From Enterobacteriaceae bacterium (GTDB lineage Bacteria; Pseudomonadota; Gammaproteobacteria; Enterobacterales; Enterobacteriaceae), in NCBI GenBank assembly GCA_022712475.1, contig JALAGK010000024.1:1-11861 (forward strand): 11,861 nucleotides of DNA, in the 5' to 3' direction. Made by a program: the position numbers and the translations under genes. The notes beneath the pieces were generated by a model. That model made no database searches. It was not told the origin of the DNA and saw only the letters and a program-made list of their open reading frames with translations. Shown piece by piece: positions 1 to 6,086 of this stretch; positions within the stretch are counted from its first letter, which is position 1, and each line of letters starts with the position of its first letter.

Positions 1-167
1 AAGCACAGAAAAGAACAAAAAATACTGAGATAAACACACGCCACGCTATATATACAGGCATGATGCATTAGCATGACCTTGACCATAAAATAACATTTAA
101 ATACAAAGCCTTAATTAAAATAAAAAATAATCACATCACGGCCAAAATAAATCATGATGAAAGCCGT

Positions 168-222
168 TATTCATGGCACAAATTAAACGTATTCATGGAT
201 AGTCCATTATCTCGCCATGAAT
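168..222. repeat. Three short ATTCATGG repeats (two direct, one inverted)
   Basis: ATTCATGG occurs at 169-176 and 191-198 and in inverted orientation at 215-222. The first and third copies share nine bases (ATTCATGGC / GCCATGAAT). The start-to-start spacings are 22 and 24 bases, roughly two helical turns, which would suit an operator for a gene left of the window. They lie in AT-rich DNA and no known regulator motif is recognised, so the functional reading is only an inference. Confidence 0.3.
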
Positions 223-405
223 GAAGCCATATCATGTCCAGTAAGTTTACCCACCTCACGGCCCCTCAAGCTGACGCTTCAGGATGTGTAAATGAAAACC
301 ACAGGGCATTTATTACGCTATGCGCTCACGCATCCTCACTATGTGGCGTTTACTGGCTGGCTGGAGACGTACATTGCCGAAGAGCCGGCAAAGCCGTTTG
401 ATAAT

Positions 406-434
406 AAAAAACCGCCCGGCATCACACCGAACGG
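406..434 (-). terminator. Rho-independent terminator of yiaY
   Basis: Read on the minus strand, 20 bases after the yiaY stop, an 8-bp stem (CCGTTCGG with CCGGGCGG, two of the pairs being G-U) encloses a 7-base loop and is followed by six T. On the plus strand the two G-U pairs become C-A mismatches, so the structure is directional and fits termination of leftward transcription only. Confidence 0.75.
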
Positions 435-453
435 CTTACGTTTACAGCAGCGA

Positions 454-1605
454 TTACATTGCCGAGCGGAATATCCCCATGATCTCTTCATGGCTGGCCT
501 GAATGGGGTTGGTCAACGCGCAGGCATCATTGAGTGCGTTGGTAGCAAGCACCGGAATATCCTCTTCCTTCACGCCCAGCTCGTTCAGGCCCGCCGGGAT
601 TTTCACCCGGCTTGCCAGCGCCTTAATGGCATCAATACACGCCTGCGCGCCCTGTGCCGCATCCATGCCTTTCACCGGCACACCCATCGCGGCTGCGCAG
701 TCACGCAAACGCTCAGCGGCCACTTTACTGTTAAAGCTCTGCACGTGCGGCAGCAGTACCGCATTACACACGCCGTGAGGCAGGTTGTAAAAACCGCCAA
801 GCTGATGCGCCATCGCATGCACGTAACCCAGTGAGGCATTGTTAAACGCCATCCCGGCCATAAACTGCGCCCAGGCCATTGCTTCGCGGGCAGCCTGGTT
901 GTCACCGTGCTCTACCGCCATCGGTAACGACTGCGCAATCATCGATATGGCCTTAAGCGCGCAGGCGTCAGTAATGGGCGTGGCGGCAGTAGACACATAG
1001 GCTTCAATGGCATGCGTCAGGGCATCCATACCGGTTGCGGCGGTGAGTGAGGGAGGCATACCCATCATCAATTCCGGGTCGTTAACCGACATCAGTGGCG
1101 TAACGTGCTTATCAACAATCGCCATTTTGATGTGGCGCGCTTCGTCGGTAATGATACAAAAACGCGTCATTTCCGAGGCCGTACCGGCAGTCGTGTTAAT
1201 TGCCACCATCGGCAACTGTGGCAGTTTTGACTGGTCAACGCCCTCATAGTCGCGGATATCGCCGCCGTTGGTTGCCACCAGCGCAATGCCTTTCGCACAG
1301 TCGTGCGGACTGCCGCCACCGAGGGATATTACGCAGTCACAGTCATTCTGGCGTAACAATTCCAGGCCCGCTTCTACGTTGGCGGTCGTCGGGTTCGGGT
1401 GCGTTTCATCGTAAACAATAGAGCCAACGCCACGCTGCGTCAGCTCACGGCACAGCGCAGCAGGGACCTTCAACCCTGCCAGGCCGCGGTCAGTCACGAT
1501 AAGCGCACGCCTGAAACCCCGGTCAGCGATAAAATCCAGCGCATCTTTCACTGAATGCTGGCCAATCACGTTCACAGAAGGGATATAGAAAAAGGATGCA
1601 GCCAT
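454..1605 (-). CDS. yiaY: Iron-containing alcohol dehydrogenase YiaY
   Basis: A 383-residue group III (iron-activated) alcohol dehydrogenase, the same length as E. coli YiaY and very similar to it throughout. The N-terminal NAD-binding half carries the GGGSP motif at 96-100. The helical metal-binding half carries the expected iron ligands D194, H198, H263 and H277, with H267 also conserved. It should interconvert alcohols and aldehydes in the cytoplasm with NAD; the physiological substrate of YiaY is not settled. The open frame continues 35 codons upstream, but the start at 1605 is chosen because it matches E. coli and has GGAG (1611-1614) just before it. It lies 120 bases downstream of selB on the same strand, separated from it by a perfect palindrome, and ends at its own terminator. 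An inverted repeat overlaps its ribosome binding site. Confidence 0.95.
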   Translation of the reverse strand: MAASFFYIPSVNVIGQHSVKDALDFIADRGFRRALIVTDRGLAGLKVPAALCRELTQRGVGSIVYDETHPNPTTANVEAGLELLRQNDCDCVISLGGGSPHDCAKGIALVATNGGDIRDYEGVDQSKLPQLPMVAINTTAGTASEMTRFCIITDEARHIKMAIVDKHVTPLMSVNDPELMMGMPPSLTAATGMDALTHAIEAYVSTAATPITDACALKAISMIAQSLPMAVEHGDNQAAREAMAWAQFMAGMAFNNASLGYVHAMAHQLGGFYNLPHGVCNAVLLPHVQSFNSKVAAERLRDCAAAMGVPVKGMDAAQGAQACIDAIKALASRVKIPAGLNELGVKEEDIPVLATNALNDACALTNPIQASHEEIMGIFRSAM

Positions 1606-1614
1606 CGTAGTCTC

Positions 1615-1638
1615 CATGATGTTGTCATTAACATCATG
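1615..1638 (-). promoter_or_regulatory. Inverted repeat next to the yiaY ribosome binding site
   Basis: CATGATGTT at 1615-1623 and AACATCATG at 1630-1638 form a perfect 9-bp inverted repeat with a 6-base spacer. Its yiaY-proximal edge touches the Shine-Dalgarno bases of yiaY. It could be an operator or an mRNA hairpin limiting ribosome access. No specific regulator is recognised. Confidence 0.4.
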
Positions 1639-1682
1639 AACTATAACGATAACAGCAAATAAAACCGTGACGGGCATGTGGT

Positions 1683-1714
1683 TATCATGACCGCACGCCA
1701 GTGCGGTCATGATA
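1683..1714. repeat. Perfect 14-bp palindrome between selB and yiaY
   Basis: Arms 1683-1696 (TATCATGACCGCAC) and 1701-1714 (GTGCGGTCATGATA) are exactly complementary around a 4-base loop. With one bulged T at 1682, two further G-C pairs can form. It begins 11 bases after the selB stop. No T-run follows on the minus strand, so it is not a classical terminator. It could stabilise the 3' end of selB mRNA, act as an attenuator or processing site, or be an operator. Confidence 0.7.
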
Positions 1715-1725
1715 CCAGAGCATGG

Positions 1726-3570
1726 TCAGTCGGTGCTGAACAGCCGGGCGTCACGCAGCATATGCTCGTTGCCGCGCCGCCGGGTATAACCGATACGGTT
1801 GAAATACTCGAGAATTTGAATGGCAAGCTTGCGGCCCACACCCAGGTTGTCGCGAAAATCGGCCGCACTGGTGGCACCGCCGTCACGATCCAGCCTGCGG
1901 ATAAGTCCGGCAAATTCGAGGATCCGATCGCGACGATAGTAGCGGTCTTTCACGATCGCCGTGATCAACCCCTGACGCGCGGCAAGGCGCAGAAACTGAC
2001 GCATTTTCTGCTCCTCCTGCCCGGTTTCGTTTGCCAGATCGCGCACCCACCACGGTTCGTCACCAAACAGCGCTTCCACTTTCTCCCACAGTGCCTGCTG
2101 CTCGCCGGAAAAACCCGGCTTGTGGCCAGGAAGCTGTAACCAGCCCTGCTGGCTTTCCAGCAATCCTTCATGGCGCAGATGCTCAATCAGTTCCAGCACC
2201 AGCGCTTCGTTTTCTGCCGGCAGCGCCATGCGTCGCAGGCGCTCGCGGCCCGGACCTGGCTGATCGTCATGTTGCTCATGGTAAGTGGCGAGGGTTTTCA
2301 AAAGGGTTTGCTGCCAGCCAGCGGCCACTTCCGGGCTCAGTACGTAATCCCCGGCACGCAGCAGTCCTGGACGCTGTAACAGCGTTTCCAGCCCCGGCAG
2401 CGATAGCTGGCGCGCCCAGGCAAAGGCCGGCAGCGAAACCGCTCCGCGCTGTAGCCAGACGCTAAAGGCCTGCTCATCATCACGCGCCTGAATCAACCAG
2501 GTTAGCCAGTTCAGAAACGGTTGGCGGCGTTTACCACGCCGTGGCGGGTCGAGCAGCAGCACGCGCGCGCCAGCAAGCGTATGGCGGGCACTGATGTCGC
2601 GCAGCACCAGTCTGTCGTTATCAGCAAGCCACAGCGGCACATCAAGCACCAGTTCAGCAAGGTCGTTTTCCAGCAGCGACACGCGCCCGGTAATGTGGCT
2701 TGCCGCGTGATGTACATGCAGCGGCTGCCACTGTTGCAATGGCGTGTGGCTTTCAAGCTGCACAATCACCCGTGAGACCGGCTCCAGGGGGCGGCTGGCG
2801 AGCAGCCAGTCACCGCGCTGAATATCGGCTTTTTCAGCATCACCGGCAATGTTAAGCGCAATACGCTGACCTGCGTGAGCACGCTCTACCGGCTGGTTTT
2901 GCGCGTGCAGCCCTCGCACGCGCATCGGCTTATCGCTACCCGTGAGCCACAGGCTGTCGCCCACGCTGACCTCTCCCGACAACGCCGTACCAGTCACCAC
3001 CAGCCCGGCCCCTTTTACGGTAAAGGCGCGGTCAATCGCCAGGCGAAAGCGTTTATCTGCCGGATGCGGTCGTTCTGCAAGCTGGCGCAGGTGTTTGGCC
3101 AATGCCTCAATGCCCAGTCCCTGGGTTGCGGCCGTTACAAACAGGTCGGCGTCTGGCCATCCCATTTGCGTGACGGTATCAAGCACTTCATCACGCACCC
3201 GTGCCAGCCGCTCATCGCTCACGCGATCGGCTTTGGTAAGTGCCACCGTCAACGCCGGGCGACCCGTGAGTGCCAGAATTGCCAGATGCTCCCGCGTTTG
3301 TGCCATCACGCCGTCATCACAGGCGACCACCAGCAGCGCACGGTCGATGCCACCCACGCCCGCCAACATATTCGCCAGAAATTTTTCATGCCCTGGGACA
3401 TCGATAAAACCGATAATCCTGCCGTCAGGCTGCGGCCAGTAGGCGTAGCCGAGGTCAATGGTCATACCGCGCTTTTTTTCTTCCGGCAGACGAGAGGCAT
3501 TAACGCCAGTCAGCGCCTCAAGCAACGTAGTTTTGCCGTGGTCAACGTGTCCGGCGGTGGCAATAATCAT
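1726..3570 (-). CDS. selB: Selenocysteine-specific translation elongation factor SelB
   Basis: A 614-residue GTPase, identical in length to E. coli SelB. It binds GTP, selenocysteyl-tRNA-Sec and the SECIS hairpin of selenoprotein mRNAs, and delivers Sec to in-frame UGA codons on the ribosome. The N-terminal EF-Tu-like domain shows P-loop GHVDHGKTT (7-15), switch-[10 protein letters not shown] (34-42), DVPGHEKF (57-64) and TKAD (112-115). EF-Tu-like beta-barrel domains follow to about residue 340, and the last roughly 240 residues correspond to the four winged-helix modules that bind SECIS RNA. The start ATG (3568-3570) overlaps the selA stop as ATGA, so translation is probably coupled and the two proteins produced together. 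All key GTPase residues are present and nothing appears truncated. Expected clients such as formate dehydrogenases and the tRNA-Sec gene selC are not in the window. Confidence 0.97.
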   Translation of the reverse strand: MIIATAGHVDHGKTTLLEALTGVNASRLPEEKKRGMTIDLGYAYWPQPDGRIIGFIDVPGHEKFLANMLAGVGGIDRALLVVACDDGVMAQTREHLAILALTGRPALTVALTKADRVSDERLARVRDEVLDTVTQMGWPDADLFVTAATQGLGIEALAKHLRQLAERPHPADKRFRLAIDRAFTVKGAGLVVTGTALSGEVSVGDSLWLTGSDKPMRVRGLHAQNQPVERAHAGQRIALNIAGDAEKADIQRGDWLLASRPLEPVSRVIVQLESHTPLQQWQPLHVHHAASHITGRVSLLENDLAELVLDVPLWLADNDRLVLRDISARHTLAGARVLLLDPPRRGKRRQPFLNWLTWLIQARDDEQAFSVWLQRGAVSLPAFAWARQLSLPGLETLLQRPGLLRAGDYVLSPEVAAGWQQTLLKTLATYHEQHDDQPGPGRERLRRMALPAENEALVLELIEHLRHEGLLESQQGWLQLPGHKPGFSGEQQALWEKVEALFGDEPWWVRDLANETGQEEQKMRQFLRLAARQGLITAIVKDRYYRRDRILEFAGLIRRLDRDGGATSAADFRDNLGVGRKLAIQILEYFNRIGYTRRRGNEHMLRDARLFSTD

Positions 3571-4949
3571 TTAAGTAACATCTCCAGTAAGCCTGCTTCA
3601 TCCTCAAGGCAGCGCAAATCCAGCCACAGTCGGCCGTCGGCAATGCGCCCTATCACCGGCCTGGCCTGCGCGCGCAATTGAGCGGACAGCGCCTCCAGCG
3701 TACCGCCACGTCCATCCGCAGGCGTAAAGGTCAGTGCCGCGCTGGCAAGACGCTCCACCGGCAGCGAGCCGCTGCCGATTTGCGACAGGCAAGGCTCTAC
3801 GCGCAAAGTGAAATCAGGAAAACGCGCTACAAGCGCTTCCCGCAGGCGCTCGCCAGACGCGCTAATCTCGTCCACCGGGCGCGTCAACAGTCGCAGCGTC
3901 GGCAGGCTCTCATGCAGTATTTCCGGGTGCTTATACAGGCGCAGCGTGGCCTCAAGTGCGGCCAGCGTCATTTTGTCGGCGCGCAGCGCGCGCTTAAGCG
4001 GATGGGATTGAAGGCGGGCAATCATCGCTTTTTTACCCACGATAATGCCGGCTTGAGGGCCGCCGAGCAGCTTGTCGCCCGAGAAACTCACCAGGCTTAC
4101 ACCGGCGGCAATGAGATGTTGCACCATCGGCTCGTCAGGCAAACCATACTGGGTCAGCTCGATAAGCGAACCGCTACCAAGGTCAGTGGCCACCGGCACG
4201 CCAGACGCCTCGCCCAGTGCGACCAGTTCCGCCTCGCTCACGGCTTTAGTAAAACCTTCAATATGGTAATTGCTGGTGTGCACTTTCATTAAAAGCGCGG
4301 TATGTTCGTTAAGCGCCTCACGATAGTCTTTGAGGTGCGTGCGGTTGGTGGTGCCTACTTCATGGAGCCTGCAGCCCGCCTGACGCATCACATCCGGGAT
4401 GCGAAACGCGCCGCCGATTTCCACCAGCTCGCCGCGCGACACCACCACTTCACCGCCGCTTGCGCAGGCAGCCAGCATCAGCAGCACCGCCGCCGCGTTG
4501 TTGTTCACAATGCAGGCATCTTCCGCGCCGGTAAGCTCACACAACAGGTCTGCCAGCGCCCGGTCGCGGTGACCGCGTCCGGCCCCGTCCAGATCATACT
4601 CCAGGGTCACCGGCGCACGCATGACCTGTGCCACAGCCTTAACCGCCGCCTCGGCCTGTACGGCGCGCCCCAGATTGGTGTGCAACACGGTTCCCGTCAG
4701 GTTGAACACCGGGCGTAGGGCGCTAGCATCTGCGCGGCTAAGGTGCGCACGCGCAGCTTCAGCCCAGTCCTGGCTCCAGTGCGGCAGGCGCTGTTGCGTG
4801 CGGATTTCTGCGCGCGCCTCGTCCTGCATATGGCGCAGCGTGTCTACCAGGCGAGTATGACCATATTCGGCGAGCAGTGAAGCGAAGGCTTCCTCGCGTA
4901 GCAGTTTGTCAGTGGCGGGAAGCTGGCTGAATAAAGCGTTCTGACTCAT
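3567..4949 (-). CDS. selA: L-seryl-tRNA(Sec) selenium transferase SelA
   Basis: A PLP-dependent enzyme that converts seryl-tRNA-Sec to selenocysteyl-tRNA-Sec using selenophosphate; in bacteria it works as a large homodecamer. At 460 residues it is close to the 463 of E. coli SelA and matches it along its length. The PLP lysine lies in [10 protein letters not shown], near residue 293, and conserved blocks include [28 protein letters not shown] and [14 protein letters not shown]. The start at 4949 is chosen because SQLP-A-D then aligns with the E. coli N-terminus. The Shine-Dalgarno sequence there is poor, and the frame stays open upstream to an ATG at 5024 that overlaps the yibF stop, giving a 485-residue alternative whose extra 25 residues look unconserved. 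It overlaps selB by four bases downstream. A SECIS-like hairpin lies in the leader. Confidence 0.95.
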   Translation of the reverse strand: MSQNALFSQLPATDKLLREEAFASLLAEYGHTRLVDTLRHMQDEARAEIRTQQRLPHWSQDWAEAARAHLSRADASALRPVFNLTGTVLHTNLGRAVQAEAAVKAVAQVMRAPVTLEYDLDGAGRGHRDRALADLLCELTGAEDACIVNNNAAAVLLMLAACASGGEVVVSRGELVEIGGAFRIPDVMRQAGCRLHEVGTTNRTHLKDYREALNEHTALLMKVHTSNYHIEGFTKAVSEAELVALGEASGVPVATDLGSGSLIELTQYGLPDEPMVQHLIAAGVSLVSFSGDKLLGGPQAGIIVGKKAMIARLQSHPLKRALRADKMTLAALEATLRLYKHPEILHESLPTLRLLTRPVDEISASGERLREALVARFPDFTLRVEPCLSQIGSGSLPVERLASAALTFTPADGRGGTLEALSAQLRAQARPVIGRIADGRLWLDLRCLEDEAGLLEMLLK

Positions 4950-4985
4950 GGGACCATGTCGTTGTGAGGAACATAAGACGCAGTT

Positions 4986-5010
4986 TAACAGGGCCGGACT
5001 GCCCCTGTCA
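4986..5010 (-). promoter_or_regulatory. SECIS-like hairpin in the selA leader
   Basis: On the minus strand, between the yibF stop and the selA start, bases 5010-5003 pair with 4993-4986 (one G-U pair). A bulged G follows at 5002, then a C-G pair closes the 6-base loop AGTCCG (5000-4995). No T-run follows, so it is not a terminator. A SelB-binding SECIS-like structure in the leader of the E. coli selAB mRNA is established; the small loop beginning AG with GU inside, the C-G closing pair and the bulge on the 5' side recall the fdhF SECIS tip. The bulge here is G rather than U and sits one rather than two pairs below the loop, so the identification is an inference. Confidence 0.4.
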
Positions 5011-5020
5011 TAGCGTAAGG

Positions 5021-5629
5021 TCATGAAGCGGGAGGTTCAGTTCGGGCAAAGCTTTCGCGCTCAAACAATTTGTCTGCCATGCGCACCAGCAATGGTCGGG
5101 TGGCGCACCAGCCTGCCGCCACGCGACGGAATTTGAGGTAGCCAATCGCACAACCGACGGCTATCGCACCGAGTCGCGGTGGGTCAATGTCAATACGCTG
5201 CTCGTTGAGGTTGTACTCCAGCCAGTCGAGGGCGCGCACGATCTTTTCACGCTGGCGCCTCAGAAGTTCCTCTGACTGTTGTGCGGCGGGACGCTGACGC
5301 TCACGTACCAGCAGCACGGCAGCATCCAGAATGCCGTCCGCCACCGCCTCCACCTGGCGTTCCCACAGCGCCGCCTGCGGCTCACGCGGCAACAGTGCGG
5401 GGGCAATACCCAGCAGCTCGAGATACTGGGCAATCACGGGTGAGTCAAACCAGGTCTGGCCATCATCAGTGACCAACGCCGGGACTTTCCCCAGCGGGTT
5501 GTGCGCCGCGACGTGACTACCCGGCTCCCACGGTGATTCATTCACAAATTCAAACGTGATGCCCTTTTCCAGCAGCATTATCGAAATCTTGCGCACGTAA
5601 GGACTGGTGTAACTGCCTATAAGCTTCAT
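5021..5629 (-). CDS. yibF: Glutathione S-transferase family protein YibF
   Basis: A 202-residue cytosolic GST-fold protein of the same length as E. coli YibF. The N-terminal thioredoxin-like domain (about 1-80) has the SPYVRK segment (S9 at the start of the first helix, the usual catalytic position), the cis-proline motif KVPAL (P50) and DSPVI (62-66), where D62-S63 would hold the gamma-glutamyl group of glutathione. The rest is an all-helical C-terminal domain. No substrate is known to me for this subfamily. A purine-rich Shine-Dalgarno (AAGGGA) precedes the ATG at 5629. It is the first gene of the leftward cluster and diverges from mtlA across 457 bases. Its stop overlaps an unused ATG in frame with selA. 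In K-12, rhsA-associated genes and yibH/yibI separate yibF from mtlA; here the two are adjacent. Confidence 0.93.
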   Translation of the reverse strand: MKLIGSYTSPYVRKISIMLLEKGITFEFVNESPWEPGSHVAAHNPLGKVPALVTDDGQTWFDSPVIAQYLELLGIAPALLPREPQAALWERQVEAVADGILDAAVLLVRERQRPAAQQSEELLRRQREKIVRALDWLEYNLNEQRIDIDPPRLGAIAVGCAIGYLKFRRVAAGWCATRPLLVRMADKLFERESFARTEPPAS

Positions 5630-5726
5630 CGTGCCGTCCCTTATTAGCCAACAGAATATGCTTTACTGAGTATGGCGCACGTGAGCAAATTGTCGCGACT
5701 GCGCCACACAACCCGCATAAGCGTCA

Positions 5727-5742
5727 GGCGATCCCGATCACA
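5727..5742. promoter_or_regulatory. CRP-cAMP site 1 (distal)
   Basis: GGCGA-N6-TCACA: a perfect right half-site and a weaker left half matching the core GA. Its centre is 41 bases from the next site. Confidence 0.5.
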
Positions 5743-5767
5743 GACGTAAGAATTCGCAGAGCCAATA

Positions 5768-5783
5768 AGCGATCCAGATCACA
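5768..5783. promoter_or_regulatory. CRP-cAMP site 2
   Basis: AGCGA-N6-TCACA: a perfect right half and a degenerate left half, very like site 1 (both contain GCGATCC). The next site follows 44 bases on. Confidence 0.55.
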
Positions 5784-5811
5784 CATATAAAACATTCATA
5801 AGAATTTTATT

Positions 5812-5827
5812 TGTGACGAAAATCACA
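5812..5827. promoter_or_regulatory. CRP-cAMP site 3 (perfect consensus)
   Basis: TGTGACGAAAATCACA matches TGTGA-N6-TCACA exactly in both halves, with flanking A/T on each side. This is the strongest CRP site in the region. Confidence 0.9.
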
Positions 5828-5884
5828 AAAAATCCCGTATTACGGCGTTTTTTCCTGCTGCGGTGGTTTTTTAAACTTAAAAAA

Positions 5885-5900
5885 CGTGATCAATATCACT
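5885..5900. promoter_or_regulatory. CRP-cAMP site 4
   Basis: CGTGATCAATATCACT keeps GTGA and TCAC in perfect symmetry; only the outermost bases deviate. It starts 73 bases after site 3 and 44 before site 5. Confidence 0.75.
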
Positions 5901-5928
5901 CATTAATGGGCGGAAGCCCCCATCATTA

Positions 5929-5944
5929 CGTGACAATCATCACA
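5929..5944. promoter_or_regulatory. CRP-cAMP site 5 (promoter-proximal)
   Basis: CGTGACAATCATCACA matches the consensus except for the first base. Its centre (5936.5) lies about 42 bases before the start expected from the candidate -10 at 5967-5972, the spacing of a class II CRP-activated promoter. Confidence 0.8.
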
Positions 5945-5966
5945 ATAAATTGCCCTATCTGGACAG

Positions 5967-5972
5967 TACAAC
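5967..5972 (+). promoter_or_regulatory. Candidate mtlA promoter -10 element
   Basis: TACAAC matches the -10 consensus at four of six bases and would start transcription near 5979. The corresponding -35 position (around 5944-5949) has no good match and abuts CRP site 5, as expected for a CRP-dependent class II promoter. The choice rests mainly on spacing from CRP site 5. Confidence 0.4.
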
Positions 5973-6022
5973 GTTTAGGTGCCAGATTTCGCGTCATGGA
6001 GTACCAGAACGGCGATGATTTA

Positions 6023-6051
6023 GCCGCTTTGTTACCTAATAACAAACCGGC
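6023..6051 (+). promoter_or_regulatory. Hairpin / inverted repeat in the mtlA leader
   Basis: Arms 6023-6034 and 6040-6051 pair at 11 of 12 positions: GCCG with CGGC, one C-C mismatch (6027/6047), then TTTGTTA with TAACAAA, around the 5-base loop CCTAA. It sits about 45 bases after the proposed transcription start and 24 bases before the ribosome binding site. It could be an operator or an mRNA structure affecting stability or translation. Confidence 0.5.
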
Positions 6052-6086
6052 GATTCCCGGCGCACAATCACAACAAGGGGTGTTTT

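Larger units (their letters stand above)
1..453. other. AT-rich left intergenic flank
   Basis: No convincing gene is seen. Positions 1-230 are clearly richer in A+T than the rest of the window and have stops in all frames. A promoter-like pair on the plus strand (TTGACC at 79-84, TACAAA at 102-107, 17-base spacer) can be read, but such matches are common by chance in AT-rich DNA. A 55-codon plus-strand frame (234-401) ending in tandem stops TGA TAA TAA lacks a ribosome binding site and has no family resemblance I recognise. The right end holds the yiaY terminator. In E. coli K-12 the next gene on this side would be aldB; nothing like its coding sequence appears here, so it is absent or lies beyond the edge. 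Confidence 0.6.
5630..6086. other. Divergent yibF-mtlA control region
   Basis: There is no gene in these 457 bases. From left to right they hold the yibF upstream region, five CRP-type sites (5727-5944), a candidate mtlA -10 element (5967-5972), and an mtlA leader of roughly 110 bases with a long hairpin (6023-6051) and the ribosome binding site AAGGGG (6075-6080). No clear yibF promoter could be picked out. A plus-strand frame that starts inside the third CRP site and runs into mtlA in another register is not considered a gene. Confidence 0.8.

Noticed and set aside
292..834. 180-codon plus-strand frame at the left end
   Set aside because: Most of it is antisense to yiaY, it crosses the yiaY terminator, and it shows no family resemblance.
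1606..1710. 35-codon upstream extension of yiaY
   Set aside because: The extension crosses a 14-bp palindrome and an inverted repeat, is absent from E. coli YiaY, and the inner ATG has a proper Shine-Dalgarno.
2875..3681. 268-codon plus-strand frame opposite selB/selA
   Set aside because: It lies fully antisense to the clearly conserved selB and the end of selA. Long shadow frames are expected in GC-rich coding DNA; there is no ribosome binding site or family resemblance.
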